DNA of 64,000 bases from the NCBI GenBank assembly GCA_934875675.1, contig CAKXIK010000007.1, positions 16,802-80,801 of the forward strand, read 5' to 3'. This document shows positions 25,402-34,380 of this stretch, piece by piece. The position numbers and the translations under genes were made by a program. Every line of letters starts with the position of its first letter. Within the stretch, counting starts at the first letter, position 1. The notes beneath the pieces were generated by a model. It had not been told where the DNA came from. It saw nothing but the letters and a program-made list of their open reading frames with translations, and ran no database searches. The DNA comes from an uncultured bacterium. GTDB lineage: Bacteria; Bacillota; Clostridia; Oscillospirales; Acutalibacteraceae.

Positions 25402-26685
25402 GTGGATAACTGTGTTTGTGCAAGCGGTGTGCAGGTTGCTTACGGCAGTAGCTTGGAACAGGATCAATTTCAGTGCTCCCTGTTTGCGCAGAATCAACAG
25501 ACGCTGCTGCTCTGCGAAGCCTCGGTATCTTTTTTTCAGCGTTTTCACGTTCCGTTAGGCAGCAAAGGCAAAAATGTGCTGCCGATTTTGCGAAACAGTC
25601 TCAAATTTTTAACAGATCTGTTTTGGCAGGACGAGTTCACGTCACGCAGCTTTTGCTATTTTGCAGAACTGGAGGATGAAGATGAAAACAACTCGTTTTG
25701 GGAGATTACGTTGGAGAGCGTTCCGCCTTTTTTACATCTGATGGCGCACAAGCGCAGTCCCAAACAAATTATTGAACGGTATTGTATTGAAGATTCGGTA
25801 AACATTTCAAGCTTTTACGCCAAAGGTCATCAGTCGATGCTGCTTACGCCGGACGGAAAAGGAAACTGTGCCATTTCATCCTGCAATGATGCTGCGGCAA
25901 GCTTGTATCGCGCCTGTGAAAGTTTGTCCGCAGAGCACATTGGTAGAATGTCTTTTTTGCGTTCTACCCGATTGCTGGAATGCTGCGAGGAAGGGCAAAG
26001 TCTTTGCCTCTATGATACGTTTCCCAATCAGGATGGAATCGGCAGGAGCTTTGTGCGCATGCTTTGCCTGCCGGTGGAGCAGGGAAAGCAAAAAACATTT
26101 CTCATTCTGGGCGTTTTTTGCAGTGCACTGGAATTTTTTCAAAGATATGAGCGGGGCGGCAATCACGATAAAAGCGGTTTTGATGATTGTACCTATCCGG
26201 TTGCGGTATTTTCTTTTTCCGGGGACGGGCCTGTACCGGTGAGTTTTAACCGGTGTTGTTCTGAGATTCTGAGCAAGGGTTTTTCAATTCCGGAGCTTTT
26301 GCACAGCGATGCCGTTCTGCGCAGTTTTCGCAGCGGCGTTCCCTGCACGGCATCCGCACAGATCAGCGGAAATTTGTATGAAATCAGTGCACTGCCGATT
26401 ATGCATGATAACAACAGCGGAAAAATTATGATTACAATTGTTCCCGCGCAGCAGACTAAGCCGGTTGAACGTGTGGTCTCCGCAGACCGTCTTACTCCGC
26501 GTGAGGAGCAAACTCTGACACTGGCAGCACAGGGATATTCCAACCGTTATATTGCCCATAAGCTGGATATTTCGGAGGGTACCGTAAAGAAACTGATCTA
26601 CAACGGCTATCAAAAGCTGGGAATCAGTTCCCGGGTGGAACTTTGCAGAATGGTTTCTTCACAACCGCTGACCGCATGCAAATAA
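25402..26685 (+). CDS. LuxR-type helix-turn-helix protein with unknown sensor domains
   Basis: A 427-residue protein. The C-terminal ~60 residues are a GerE/LuxR DNA-binding domain: 'DRLTPREEQTLTLAAQGYSN' followed by RYIAHKLDISEGTVKKLIYNGYQKLG, with the conserved Thr-x-x-Glu, Gly, and Val-Lys positions. The N-terminal 360 residues are cysteine-rich, lack membrane segments and resemble tandem PAS-type folds but match no family I can name. No phospho-acceptor receiver domain. I chose GTG 25402 (after AGGGACGG); GTG 25342 or TTG 25330 would add 20-24 residues. Likely a cytoplasmic one-component regulator. Confidence 0.75.
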   Translation: MDNCVCASGVQVAYGSSLEQDQFQCSLFAQNQQTLLLCEASVSFFQRFHVPLGSKGKNVLPILRNSLKFLTDLFWQDEFTSRSFCYFAELEDEDENNSFWEITLESVPPFLHLMAHKRSPKQIIERYCIEDSVNISSFYAKGHQSMLLTPDGKGNCAISSCNDAAASLYRACESLSAEHIGRMSFLRSTRLLECCEEGQSLCLYDTFPNQDGIGRSFVRMLCLPVEQGKQKTFLILGVFCSALEFFQRYERGGNHDKSGFDDCTYPVAVFSFSGDGPVPVSFNRCCSEILSKGFSIPELLHSDAVLRSFRSGVPCTASAQISGNLYEISALPIMHDNNSGKIMITIVPAQQTKPVERVVSADRLTPREEQTLTLAAQGYSNRYIAHKLDISEGTVKKLIYNGYQKLGISSRVELCRMVSSQPLTACK

Positions 26686-26714
26686 ACATGTAAATACTTA
26701 TTTTACAAATTTGC

Positions 26715-26763
26715 AGCTAAAAAGCCTTGAACCGACTTGTATGTGGTTCAAGGCTTTTTAGCT
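26715..26763. terminator. Bidirectional terminator between LuxR and DeoR genes
   Basis: AGCTAAAAAGCCTTGAACC / GGTTCAAGGCTTTTTAGCT, a 19-bp stem with an 11-nt loop, between convergent genes. Confidence 0.93.
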
Positions 26764-26785
26764 GTCGTTTTAAGAAAAAATGTTG

Positions 26786-27517
26786 TTAACGATCAATTCG
26801 GTACTCCGCAGGAAGCGGAATGTCGGAAAAAATTTTCCATACACTTGCCAGCGGACCAACCTTGCAAAACATTTGACGCCCGATTTTGCTGGAATCACAA
26901 AGCAGCACGGAATGGGTAGCATTTTGGAGATAGGCGCGCTTTACATCGGCTTCCTCTTCAGTGGAATCCGTAATGCCTCCCTCCGGATGAACACCCCGGC
27001 AGGAGAAAAACGCAAGATCGGCATGAAATCTTGCAATGGCTTCGGTTGTTTGTGTACCTACAAAGGATTGTGCATTTTCCCGAAGCTTTCCCCCGGTGCC
27101 ATAAACCTGAATTCCCGGAATTTCGGAAAGAATCATGGCGGTTTTCAATCCGTTTGTCACAACACGCAAATGCCCGAAACCATTCAGCCGTTCCGCCAAC
27201 CGGCAGGAGGTTGTGCTTGAATCAAGAAATAGTGTCTGGCCGTCGCAAATCAGTGCGCGTGCCTTTTGGGCAATAATTGATTTCGGACCGGGGTTTTCCA
27301 CCTCTCGCAGCATTGCCGGGGAATCCTTGGCAGCATCCTGCACAAAAACAGCGCCGCCGTGAGTCCGGCGCAAAAGACCGCTTTGCTCCAGTATTTTTAA
27401 ATCCCGGCGAATGGTTGCTCCGCTGGAATAAAGCTGATGGCACAAATCCTCCACGGTAATTGCCTGACGCTGTTTTAAAAGCTCCAAAATTGTATTTTGC
27501 CGTTCTAATGGCAGCAT
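26786..27517 (-). CDS. DeoR-family transcriptional regulator, probable controller of the rhamnose/BMC operon
   Basis: A 243-residue DeoR-type repressor. The N-terminal HTH is 'LPLERQNTILELLKQRQAIT' followed by VEDLCHQLYSSGATIRRDLKILEQSGLLRRTHGGA, the DeoR signature. The C-terminal DeoRC sugar-phosphate-binding domain shows 'LFLDSSTTSCRLAERL', 'VVTNGLKTA' and 'YGTGGKLRE'. Such regulators sense sugar phosphates and repress catabolic operons. It is divergent from rhaA, with 10-bp phased repeats in between that overlap both promoters. Control of the BMC locus, perhaps by rhamnulose-1-phosphate, is inferred from position. The PocR regulator of classical pdu loci is absent. Confidence 0.85.
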   Translation of the reverse strand: MLPLERQNTILELLKQRQAITVEDLCHQLYSSGATIRRDLKILEQSGLLRRTHGGAVFVQDAAKDSPAMLREVENPGPKSIIAQKARALICDGQTLFLDSSTTSCRLAERLNGFGHLRVVTNGLKTAMILSEIPGIQVYGTGGKLRENAQSFVGTQTTEAIARFHADLAFFSCRGVHPEGGITDSTEEEADVKRAYLQNATHSVLLCDSSKIGRQMFCKVGPLASVWKIFSDIPLPAEYRIDR

Positions 27518-27561
27518 ATAGCCTACCCCCCTGTTTATTTGAGCAACAAGTGTACATTTTT

Positions 27562-27598
27562 ATTGATTGATTATATATGATTATATTTGATTGATTGC
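27562..27598. promoter_or_regulatory. Phased direct-repeat operator for the DeoR regulator
   Basis: TTGATTATAT-like units start at 27567, 27577 and 27587, exactly 10 bp apart, with an additional TTGATTGATT at 27563. A further copy (TTGATTATA, 27657-27665) overlaps the -10 of the rha promoter. On the minus strand the repeats contain two TATAAT boxes (27570-27575, 27580-27585) that could serve the regulator itself. Helically phased repeats are expected of cooperative repressor binding. Confidence 0.55.
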
Positions 27599-27638
27599 AA
27601 AAAATCAAGTGCTCATTTATCGAAATGCGCGCCAAGGG

Positions 27639-27667
27639 TGGACAAATCAGTACCTTTTGATTATAAT
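27639..27667 (+). promoter_or_regulatory. Promoter of the rhamnose/BMC operon
   Basis: TGGACA at 27639 and TATAAT at 27662, spacer 17, giving a leader of about 85 bases before rhaA. The -10 lies inside a copy of the putative operator repeat. Confidence 0.7.
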
Positions 27668-27756
27668 TGAGACAGTTAATAAGGGTGAAAATAGCGTCTT
27701 TTTCTTATGCAAATAATCGAAAATTAATCAATTGTTCAGAAAGGAGCAATTCATTC

Positions 27757-29004
27757 ATGTACGACGTTCAAAAGGGGTATGAACTGGTACGCGAGCTTTA
27801 CGGCGCCTATGGGGTAGACGTGGATAAAGCAATTGCCGCATGTGATGCAACACCAATCTCTCTTCATTGCTGGCAGGGGGACGATGTTTCCGGCTTTGAA
27901 AATGTGGGGGGAGCGCTCACAGGCGGAATTCAGGCAACGGGCAACTATCCGGGCAAGGCAAAAACACCGGATCAGCTGCGCGCAGATATTGAGTTTGCAT
28001 TCCGCTTTATTCCGGGTGCAAAAAAGGTCAATATTCATGCCAATTATCTGGAAAGCGATTCCTTTGTCGATCGCAACGCCATTGAGCCCGAGCATTTTTC
28101 CAAGTGGGCGGACTGGGCAGTGGAACACGGCTATGGCCTTGATTTTAACCCGACGTTCTTTTCCCACGCAAAAAGTGAAAACGGAACCCTTTCCAGCGCG
28201 GACGAAGAAACCCGCGCGTTTTGGGTGGAACACGACAAGCGCTGCCGCAAAATCGGAAGCTACTTTGCAAAGCGCACCGGCCAGGAATGTGTGATTAATC
28301 ACTGGATTCCGGACGGCAGCAAAGAAGTTCCGGTGGATACCCTTGCGCCGCGCATGCGTTTAAAGGACAGCTATGATCAAATTTTCGCAGAAGCTGCTCC
28401 CGGCGTTGTGGATGCAGTGGAAAGCAAGGTTTTCGGCATCGGTGCCGAAAGCTACACCGTTGGTTCCCATGAGTTTTACATGTGCTATTCCATGAGCCGC
28501 GACGACGTGATTGCAACGCTCGACACCGGCCATTTCCATCCGACGGAGGTTGTTTCGGCAAAAATATCCTCACTGCTGGCGTTCAAGCCGAAGCTGCTGC
28601 TGCACGTTTCCCGCCCGGTTCGCTGGGACAGTGACCATGTGGTTGCCTTTGATGACGAAACCCGCGCAATCATGAACGAAATTGTGCGCCTGAAAGCACT
28701 TGACCGCGTCTATATTGCAACGGACTACTTTGATGCTTCCATCAACCGCATTGCAGCTTGGGTCATCGGCGTGCGCAACACCCGCAAGGCTCTGCTGGAA
28801 GCAATGCTCGAGCCGGTGGAAACCATGCAGGCGATGGAGCGTGAAGGAGACAACACCGCCCGCCTTGCCTGGACACAGGAGTTTAAGGCAAAGCCGTTCG
28901 GACTGGTGTGGGATTACTACTGTGCAACTCATAACTGCGGTGTTGGGCTGGAATGGCTTGACGAAGTGAAAAAGTATGAAACGGACGTTACCCTGAAGCG
29001 CTGA
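27757..29004 (+). CDS. rhaA: L-rhamnose isomerase
   Basis: A 415-residue protein matching the RhaA family (usual length about 420). 'CDATPISLHCWQGDDVSGFE' is the conserved N-terminal substrate region, 'KVNIHANYLES' and 'GLDFNPTFFSHAKS' follow, and the metal-site segment runs from 'VESKVFGIGAESYTVGS' to 'LDTGHFHPTEVVSAKIS' and 'SRPVRWDSDHV'. It converts L-rhamnose to L-rhamnulose in the cytoplasm. AAAGGAG is ten bases ahead of the ATG. First gene of the operon; rhaB follows after 49 bases. No rhamnose transporter or mutarotase is in the window. Confidence 0.97.
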   Translation: MYDVQKGYELVRELYGAYGVDVDKAIAACDATPISLHCWQGDDVSGFENVGGALTGGIQATGNYPGKAKTPDQLRADIEFAFRFIPGAKKVNIHANYLESDSFVDRNAIEPEHFSKWADWAVEHGYGLDFNPTFFSHAKSENGTLSSADEETRAFWVEHDKRCRKIGSYFAKRTGQECVINHWIPDGSKEVPVDTLAPRMRLKDSYDQIFAEAAPGVVDAVESKVFGIGAESYTVGSHEFYMCYSMSRDDVIATLDTGHFHPTEVVSAKISSLLAFKPKLLLHVSRPVRWDSDHVVAFDDETRAIMNEIVRLKALDRVYIATDYFDASINRIAAWVIGVRNTRKALLEAMLEPVETMQAMEREGDNTARLAWTQEFKAKPFGLVWDYYCATHNCGVGLEWLDEVKKYETDVTLKR

Positions 29005-29053
29005 TTCCATTGGCAGCTTTCAAAATATCATACATAAAACGGAGATGATTTCG

Positions 29054-30523
29054 TTGAGCGGAAAAAGACTGTTGGCGTTCGATTTCGGCGCCTCGAGCGG
29101 GCGCGCGATTCTTGGAACTTATTCCGACGGCAAGCTGCAGCTTGAAGAAATCCATCGCTTCTCCAACGACCCCGTGAATGTTTGCGGCACCCTGTACTGG
29201 GATGTTCTGCGGCTTTTCTTTGAAATTAAGCAGGGCATCACAAAAGCGGTTCATGCCGGCGGCTTTGATGCAATCGGTATTGACACCTGGGGCGTGGACT
29301 TTGGTTTGTTGGACGGTGAAGGGCGCTTGCTGAAAAATCCGGTGCATTACCGGGACAGCCGCACCGATGGTATGCAGGAAGAGGTTTTCAAAACTATTCC
29401 CCGTGCAGAACTTTATGACCGCACCGGAATTCAGCTGATGAACTTGAATACACTGTTTCAGCTGGAAGCAATGGTGAAAAATGATAGCGATACCCTTTCC
29501 CGCGCAAAGACGATGCTGTTCATGCCCGATTTGTTCGCATATTTTCTTACCGGCGCCAAGCGCGCGGAGTACACCATTGCATCCACCTCTCAGCTGCTTG
29601 ACCCCAAGACGGGAAATTGGGCAAAGGAGATGCTTGCCGAGCTGCACATCCCCACCGATATGCTCCCCCAAATGATTGAAACTGGCGAAACCTATGGCAC
29701 ACTTTCTCCTGCAATCTGTGAGGAGCTTGGATGCCCGGCGGTTCCGGTGATTGCAGTCGGAACGCACGACACGGCTTCGGCAGTGGTTGCAGTTCCCACG
29801 CAGGAGGACGACTTTATCTATATCAGCTGCGGAACCTGGTCGCTCTTTGGTACCGAGCTGCAAAAGCCGGTCATTAATGAGACCAGCAGCCGCCTGAACC
29901 TGACCAACGAGGGCGGATACGGAAGAACCGTCCGCTTCCTGAAAAATATTATGGGACTTTGGCTGATTCAGGAGTCTCGCCGCCAATGGATTCGCGAGGG
30001 ACAAGACGTTTCCTATGCGGATCTGGAGCGGGAGGCAGTTGCTGTAAAGCCGTTCGGGAGCTTCATCGATCCCGATGACGAGCGTTTTGCACCGCCGGGC
30101 AACCTTCCCCGCCGCGTGCAGGACTTCTGCCGCGAAACCGGACAGACCGTTCCCCAGACTCGCGGCGAAATTATGCGCTGCATTTATGAAAGCCTTGCAA
30201 TGAAGTACCGATATGCACGCGCTTCAATTGAAGAAGTAACCGGCAAGCGTTATGGCGTGATTCACATGATCGGCGGCGGAACAAAAGACCGCCTGCTCTG
30301 CCAGATGGCAGCCGATGCCTGTAATTGCCCGGTGATTGCAGGACCGATTGAAGCTACTGCGACCGGAAACCTTGCGGTGCAGCTGATTGCAATCGGAGAG
30401 CTTTCCGGATTAAAGCAAGCCCGCAGCGTAATTGCAGCAAGCGAACAGCCAAAATATTACGAACCAAAAAATTCGAAGGAATATGACGAAGCCTATGACC
30501 GATTCGTAAAAATTATGGTATAA
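29054..30523 (+). CDS. rhaB: Rhamnulokinase
   Basis: A 489-residue FGGY-family sugar kinase. 'LLAFDFGASSGRAILGTYSD' is the N-terminal phosphate loop, 'IGIDTWGVDFGLLD' the substrate region, 'VGTHDTASAVVAVP' and 'YISCGTWSLFG' are RhaB hallmarks, and 'HMIGGGTKDRLLCQMAAD' is the C-terminal ATP site. It phosphorylates L-rhamnulose at C1. A TTG at 29054, nine bases after GGAG, is preferred to the in-frame ATG at 29045 that directly abuts the SD. Confidence 0.95.
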   Translation: MSGKRLLAFDFGASSGRAILGTYSDGKLQLEEIHRFSNDPVNVCGTLYWDVLRLFFEIKQGITKAVHAGGFDAIGIDTWGVDFGLLDGEGRLLKNPVHYRDSRTDGMQEEVFKTIPRAELYDRTGIQLMNLNTLFQLEAMVKNDSDTLSRAKTMLFMPDLFAYFLTGAKRAEYTIASTSQLLDPKTGNWAKEMLAELHIPTDMLPQMIETGETYGTLSPAICEELGCPAVPVIAVGTHDTASAVVAVPTQEDDFIYISCGTWSLFGTELQKPVINETSSRLNLTNEGGYGRTVRFLKNIMGLWLIQESRRQWIREGQDVSYADLEREAVAVKPFGSFIDPDDERFAPPGNLPRRVQDFCRETGQTVPQTRGEIMRCIYESLAMKYRYARASIEEVTGKRYGVIHMIGGGTKDRLLCQMAADACNCPVIAGPIEATATGNLAVQLIAIGELSGLKQARSVIAASEQPKYYEPKNSKEYDEAYDRFVKIMV

Positions 30524-30620
30524 TGATATTACATCATGTGCAGCGGACAGCTTTCTCTGCACAGACCCATAGAATCGACCGTAAACTCAGCCCATTTATT
30601 CTGAAAGGATGAACTGTTTC

Positions 30621-31814
30621 GTGAAAATTTTGGTTATCAATGCCGGCAGCTCTTCGCTGAAGTATCAGCTCTTCAACATGCAAACCGGAGAGGTGCTCGC
30701 AAAAGGCTTGTGCGAACGCATCGGCACCGAGGGAAATATTACACATAAGCGCCCCGGAAAAGACCCCTACAAAGAAAATGTTCCGTTCCCGACACATGAC
30801 GAAGCGCTGGCGGAGGTAATCCGGCTGCTCACAGACGATGAGTTTGGTGTCATTGCAAGCGTGGATGAAATTGATGCGGTTGGTCACCGTATTGCGCATG
30901 GCGGCAAATATCAGGAGTCGGTTGTCATTGATGACGAGGTCATTCATTACCTTGAGACCATCATTCCGATTAATCCGCTGCATGGACCGCCCGCAATCAA
31001 GGGAATGAACGGATGCCGCCATCTGATGCCCGGCAAACTGCAGGTTGGCGTGTTCGACACTGCATTTTATGCACACATGCCGCCGGAAGCCTATATCTAT
31101 GCGCTTCCGTATGAGCTTTACACCGAAAAGGGCATCCGCCGTTACGGCTTCCACGGAACCTCTCACCGTTATGTTTCCGCCCGTATGGCAAAGCTTTTGG
31201 GCAAGCCGCTGGAGGAGCTTAAAATCGTCACCTGCCACCTTGGCAACGGTTCTTCCATTACCGCAGTGAAAAACGGTGTTGCAATCGATACTTCCATGGG
31301 CTTCACGCCGCAGGAGGGCATTCCGATGGGAACGCGTTCCGGCAGCATCGACCCGAGCATTCTCACCTACCTGATCACTTCCTGCGGCATGAGCGGGCAG
31401 GAAGTGGAAGATATGATTAACCGCAAGAGCGGTCTGCTGGGTGTTTCCGGTCTTTCTAATGACTGCCGTTCCATCACCGAAGCAGCTGCTGCCGGCAACG
31501 AGCGTGCTCAGCTTGCGCTCGATATCCTTTGCCATGGCATTAAAAAGACAATCGGCGGATACGTTGCCGAAATGAACGGCATTGACGCGCTGGTCTTCAC
31601 TGCAGGTATCGGAGAAAATCAGTCCAATATCCGTGCAGAGGTTTGCGAAAACATGCAATTCTTCGGCATTGCAATTGATGCCGAAAAGAATAAGATCCGC
31701 GGCGAAGAAATCAACATTTCCGCTCCGGGTGCTGGCGTGCAGACGTGGATCGTTCCTACGGACGAAGAATATATGATTGCACTTGACACGCAAAGCTTCG
31801 CAATGAAGAAATAA
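30621..31814 (+). CDS. ackA: Acetate/propionate kinase
   Basis: A 397-residue acetokinase. 'MKILVINAGSSSLKYQLFNM' is the ASKHA N-terminus, 'VGHRIAHGG' and 'FHGTSHRYVS' and 'CHLGNGSSITAV' follow, and 'FTAGIGENQSNIR' is the C-terminal nucleotide site. It makes ATP from acyl-phosphate. In this operon it takes the place of PduW and would use the propionyl-phosphate made by PduL; it has no encapsulation peptide, so it acts in the cytosol. A GTG at 30621, twelve bases after AAAGGA, gives the canonical start; the ATG at 30609 abuts the SD. Confidence 0.95.
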   Translation: MKILVINAGSSSLKYQLFNMQTGEVLAKGLCERIGTEGNITHKRPGKDPYKENVPFPTHDEALAEVIRLLTDDEFGVIASVDEIDAVGHRIAHGGKYQESVVIDDEVIHYLETIIPINPLHGPPAIKGMNGCRHLMPGKLQVGVFDTAFYAHMPPEAYIYALPYELYTEKGIRRYGFHGTSHRYVSARMAKLLGKPLEELKIVTCHLGNGSSITAVKNGVAIDTSMGFTPQEGIPMGTRSGSIDPSILTYLITSCGMSGQEVEDMINRKSGLLGVSGLSNDCRSITEAAAAGNERAQLALDILCHGIKKTIGGYVAEMNGIDALVFTAGIGENQSNIRAEVCENMQFFGIAIDAEKNKIRGEEINISAPGAGVQTWIVPTDEEYMIALDTQSFAMKK

Positions 31815-31849
31815 AAAATTTGTAAAGTCAGTAAAGGAGAAGATGTATC

Positions 31850-32665
31850 ATGCAGTCCCCATATGAAATTAAAAAAGAAATTTGCGAAATCGGCAGCCGA
31901 ATTTATTCCAAAGGATTTGTTGCAGCAAATGACGGCAACATCTCTGTCAAAGTAAATGACAACGAATTTTACTGCACTCCGACCGGTGTTTCCAAGGGTT
32001 ATATGACCCCGGACATGATCATTAAGATTGATGCCAACGGCAACAAAATTGAAGGCCGCCTCAACCCGTCCTCGGAAATCAAAATGCACATGCGTGTATA
32101 TAAGGAGCGTCCGGATGTCAACGCCGTGGTGCATGCACATCCGCCGACAGCAACCGCATTTGCCGTCTGTAACCGTCCGCTTGATAAATTCATCCTTCCG
32201 GAAGCAATTCTCACCGTGGGCACCGTTCCGGTGTGCGATTACGGAACGCCTTCCACCAAGGAAATTCCGGATTCTCTGGCTCCGTTCATTCAGCATCATG
32301 ATGCATTTCTGCTGCAGAATCACGGTGCGCTTTCCGTTGGCAACACACTGACCAAGGCATTCTTCGTGATGGATGAAGTGGAATATTATGCAAAGATCTG
32401 TCTGCTTGCAAGCCAGATCGGCGATATTCAGGAGCTCAATTGCGGTGATCTGGAAAAGCTGATGGAGCTGCGCAAGAAGATGCAGATTCCGGGTCGCCAT
32501 CCGGGCTGCAAAAAGTGCCCGAACCTTGGTACCGAAAACTGCAAATGCAAACAGAATGCACTTTGCGCCGACGGTTGCCCCGTTCCGGCAGAACCTTCGC
32601 CCGCAGGCGGAGATTTGGTTAGCCAGATCACCAAGCTGGTTCTTGCAGAGCTTGAAAAAAAATAA
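31850..32665 (+). CDS. Class II L-fuculose/L-rhamnulose-phosphate aldolase with C-terminal BMC targeting peptide
   Basis: A 271-residue protein. Residues 1-210 are a class II aldolase (Aldolase_II): 'FVAANDGNISVKVNDNEFYC' followed by TPTGVSKG, the zinc-binding 'VVHAHPPTATAFAV' and 'LLQNHGALSVGN', and the Glu region 'ILPEAILTVGTVP'. It should cleave rhamnulose-1-phosphate to DHAP and L-lactaldehyde. After the catalytic domain there is a six-cysteine stretch (CxxC x7 CxC x5 C x3 C) and a Pro/Gly linker, ending in an amphipathic helix 'GGDLVSQITKLVLAELEKK' that looks like a BMC encapsulation peptide. Similar tagged aldolases occur in fucose/rhamnose microcompartments (Clostridium phytofermentans-type). 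Good AAAGGAG site. Confidence 0.9.
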   Translation: MQSPYEIKKEICEIGSRIYSKGFVAANDGNISVKVNDNEFYCTPTGVSKGYMTPDMIIKIDANGNKIEGRLNPSSEIKMHMRVYKERPDVNAVVHAHPPTATAFAVCNRPLDKFILPEAILTVGTVPVCDYGTPSTKEIPDSLAPFIQHHDAFLLQNHGALSVGNTLTKAFFVMDEVEYYAKICLLASQIGDIQELNCGDLEKLMELRKKMQIPGRHPGCKKCPNLGTENCKCKQNALCADGCPVPAEPSPAGGDLVSQITKLVLAELEKK

Positions 32666-32694
32666 TTTGACTTCGTCAGAAAGGGGAACCGTCA

Positions 32695-34365
32695 ATGCCG
32701 CAAAGCAAACGATTTGAAGCGCTGGGAAAGCGCGCGGTGAACCTTGACGGATTCATCACCGAATGGCCCGAAGCCGGCATTATCGCCATGAAATCTCCCT
32801 ATGACCCCACCCCGTCGCTGAAGATGGAGAATGGTGTCATTACCGAGATGGACGGTAAAAAGCGCGCTGACTTCGACTTTATCGATGAATTCATCGCCGA
32901 CCATGCAATCGACCTGAAAAATGCCGAAGAAGCCATGGCGATTTGCCCGGTGAGAATGGCAAGCATGCTGGTCGATATTCATGTGGATAAAAAGGAAATC
33001 ACCCGCTTGATGGGTGGTATGACACCGGCAAAGCTCAGCCAGGTGGTGCGCCAGATGAACGTCGTCGAAATGATGATGGCGATGCAGAAGGTGCGCGAAC
33101 GCAGCTACCCTGCCAACCAGTGCCATGTGACCAATCTGCGCGACAATCCGGTGCAGATTGCGTGTGATGCAGCAGAAGCAGCCCTCCGCGGATTTGCCGA
33201 GCAGGAAACCACCGTCGGCATTGCACGCTACGCACCGCTTTGTGCCGTTGGAATTTTGGTTGGCGGTCAGTGCGGCCGTCCGGGCGTGCTGGCACAGTGC
33301 GCAGTGGAAGAGGCAACCGAGCTTAAGCTTGGCATGCAGGGTTTGACTACTTATGCAGAAACCATTTCCGTCTACGGCACCGAAAAGGTCTTTATCGACG
33401 GGGACGATACGCCTTACAGCAAGGCGTTTCTTGCCGCCGCCTATGCTTCACGCGGAATGAAGATGCGCTGTACCTCCGGTTCCGGCAGTGAGGCGCTGAT
33501 GGGCAACGCAGAGCAGAAATCCATGCTTTATCTGGAGGCTCGCTGCCTGCTCGTCATCAAGGGTGCCGGCGTTCAGGGAACACAAAACGGCTCTATCAGC
33601 TGTATCGGGCTGGTCGGCTCTGTGCCATCCGGAATCCGGGAGGTGCTTGCCGAAAATCTGCTCGCCGCAGCTCTCGGGCTGGAATGTGCTTCCGGCAATG
33701 ACCAGACGTTTTCGCATTCCGACATCCGACGCACTGCGCGGATGCTGATGCAGATGCTGCCGGGCACCGACTTTATTTTCTCCGGCTACAGCTCCACCCC
33801 AAACTACGACAATATGTTTGCGGGCTCGAACTTTGATGCCGAGGATTTTGATGATTACAATATTTTGCAGCGCGATCTCAAGGTGGACGGCGGCTTGCGC
33901 CCCGTTACCGAAGAAGAGGTCATCGCCGTTCGCCGCAAGGCTGCAAAGGCGATGCAGGCAATTTTTGCCGCGCTGAACTTTCCGCCTGTCACTGATGAGG
34001 AAATTGAACAGAACGTGCTTGCCAATGGCAGCAAGGATGTTACGGCACAGCGCGATGTCAACGAGGACCTCAAGGCGGCAAAGCGGATTTTGGACGGAGA
34101 AGTTTCCGGTGTGGACATTGTTCGCGCGTTGGCAGATGCCGGCTTTACCGACATTGCCGAAGCCGTGCTGAGCATGCTCAAGCAGCGTGTTTCCGGCGAT
34201 TATCTGCATACGGCAGCCATTCTGGACAAAGACTTCCATGTTTTCTCCAGCATCAACAGCCCGAACAATTATCAGGGACCGGGAACCGGTTACCGGCTGA
34301 ATGGTGCAGAGTGGGAAAGAGTTAAAAATATTCCGCAGGCGTTCGACTGCGACAGCATCAAATAA
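32695..34365 (+). CDS. pduC: Propanediol/glycerol dehydratase large subunit, coenzyme-B12-dependent
   Basis: A 556-residue protein, the usual PduC size (554). It starts 'MPQSKRFEALGKRAVNLDGF' and contains 'NVVEMMMAMQKVRERSYPAN', then 'ETISVYGTEKVFIDGDDTPY', 'RCTSGSGSEALMGNAEQKSM' and 'SSINSPNNYQGPGTGYRL', all characteristic of the alpha subunit with the TIM-barrel active site. It dehydrates 1,2-propanediol to propionaldehyde (or glycerol to 3-HPA) by adenosylcobalamin radical chemistry. It sits inside the BMC with PduD and PduE. AGAAAGGGG precedes the ATG. Confidence 0.97.
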   Translation: MPQSKRFEALGKRAVNLDGFITEWPEAGIIAMKSPYDPTPSLKMENGVITEMDGKKRADFDFIDEFIADHAIDLKNAEEAMAICPVRMASMLVDIHVDKKEITRLMGGMTPAKLSQVVRQMNVVEMMMAMQKVRERSYPANQCHVTNLRDNPVQIACDAAEAALRGFAEQETTVGIARYAPLCAVGILVGGQCGRPGVLAQCAVEEATELKLGMQGLTTYAETISVYGTEKVFIDGDDTPYSKAFLAAAYASRGMKMRCTSGSGSEALMGNAEQKSMLYLEARCLLVIKGAGVQGTQNGSISCIGLVGSVPSGIREVLAENLLAAALGLECASGNDQTFSHSDIRRTARMLMQMLPGTDFIFSGYSSTPNYDNMFAGSNFDAEDFDDYNILQRDLKVDGGLRPVTEEEVIAVRRKAAKAMQAIFAALNFPPVTDEEIEQNVLANGSKDVTAQRDVNEDLKAAKRILDGEVSGVDIVRALADAGFTDIAEAVLSMLKQRVSGDYLHTAAILDKDFHVFSSINSPNNYQGPGTGYRLNGAEWERVKNIPQAFDCDSIK

Positions 34366-34380
34366 GGAGGTGACTTCCCG

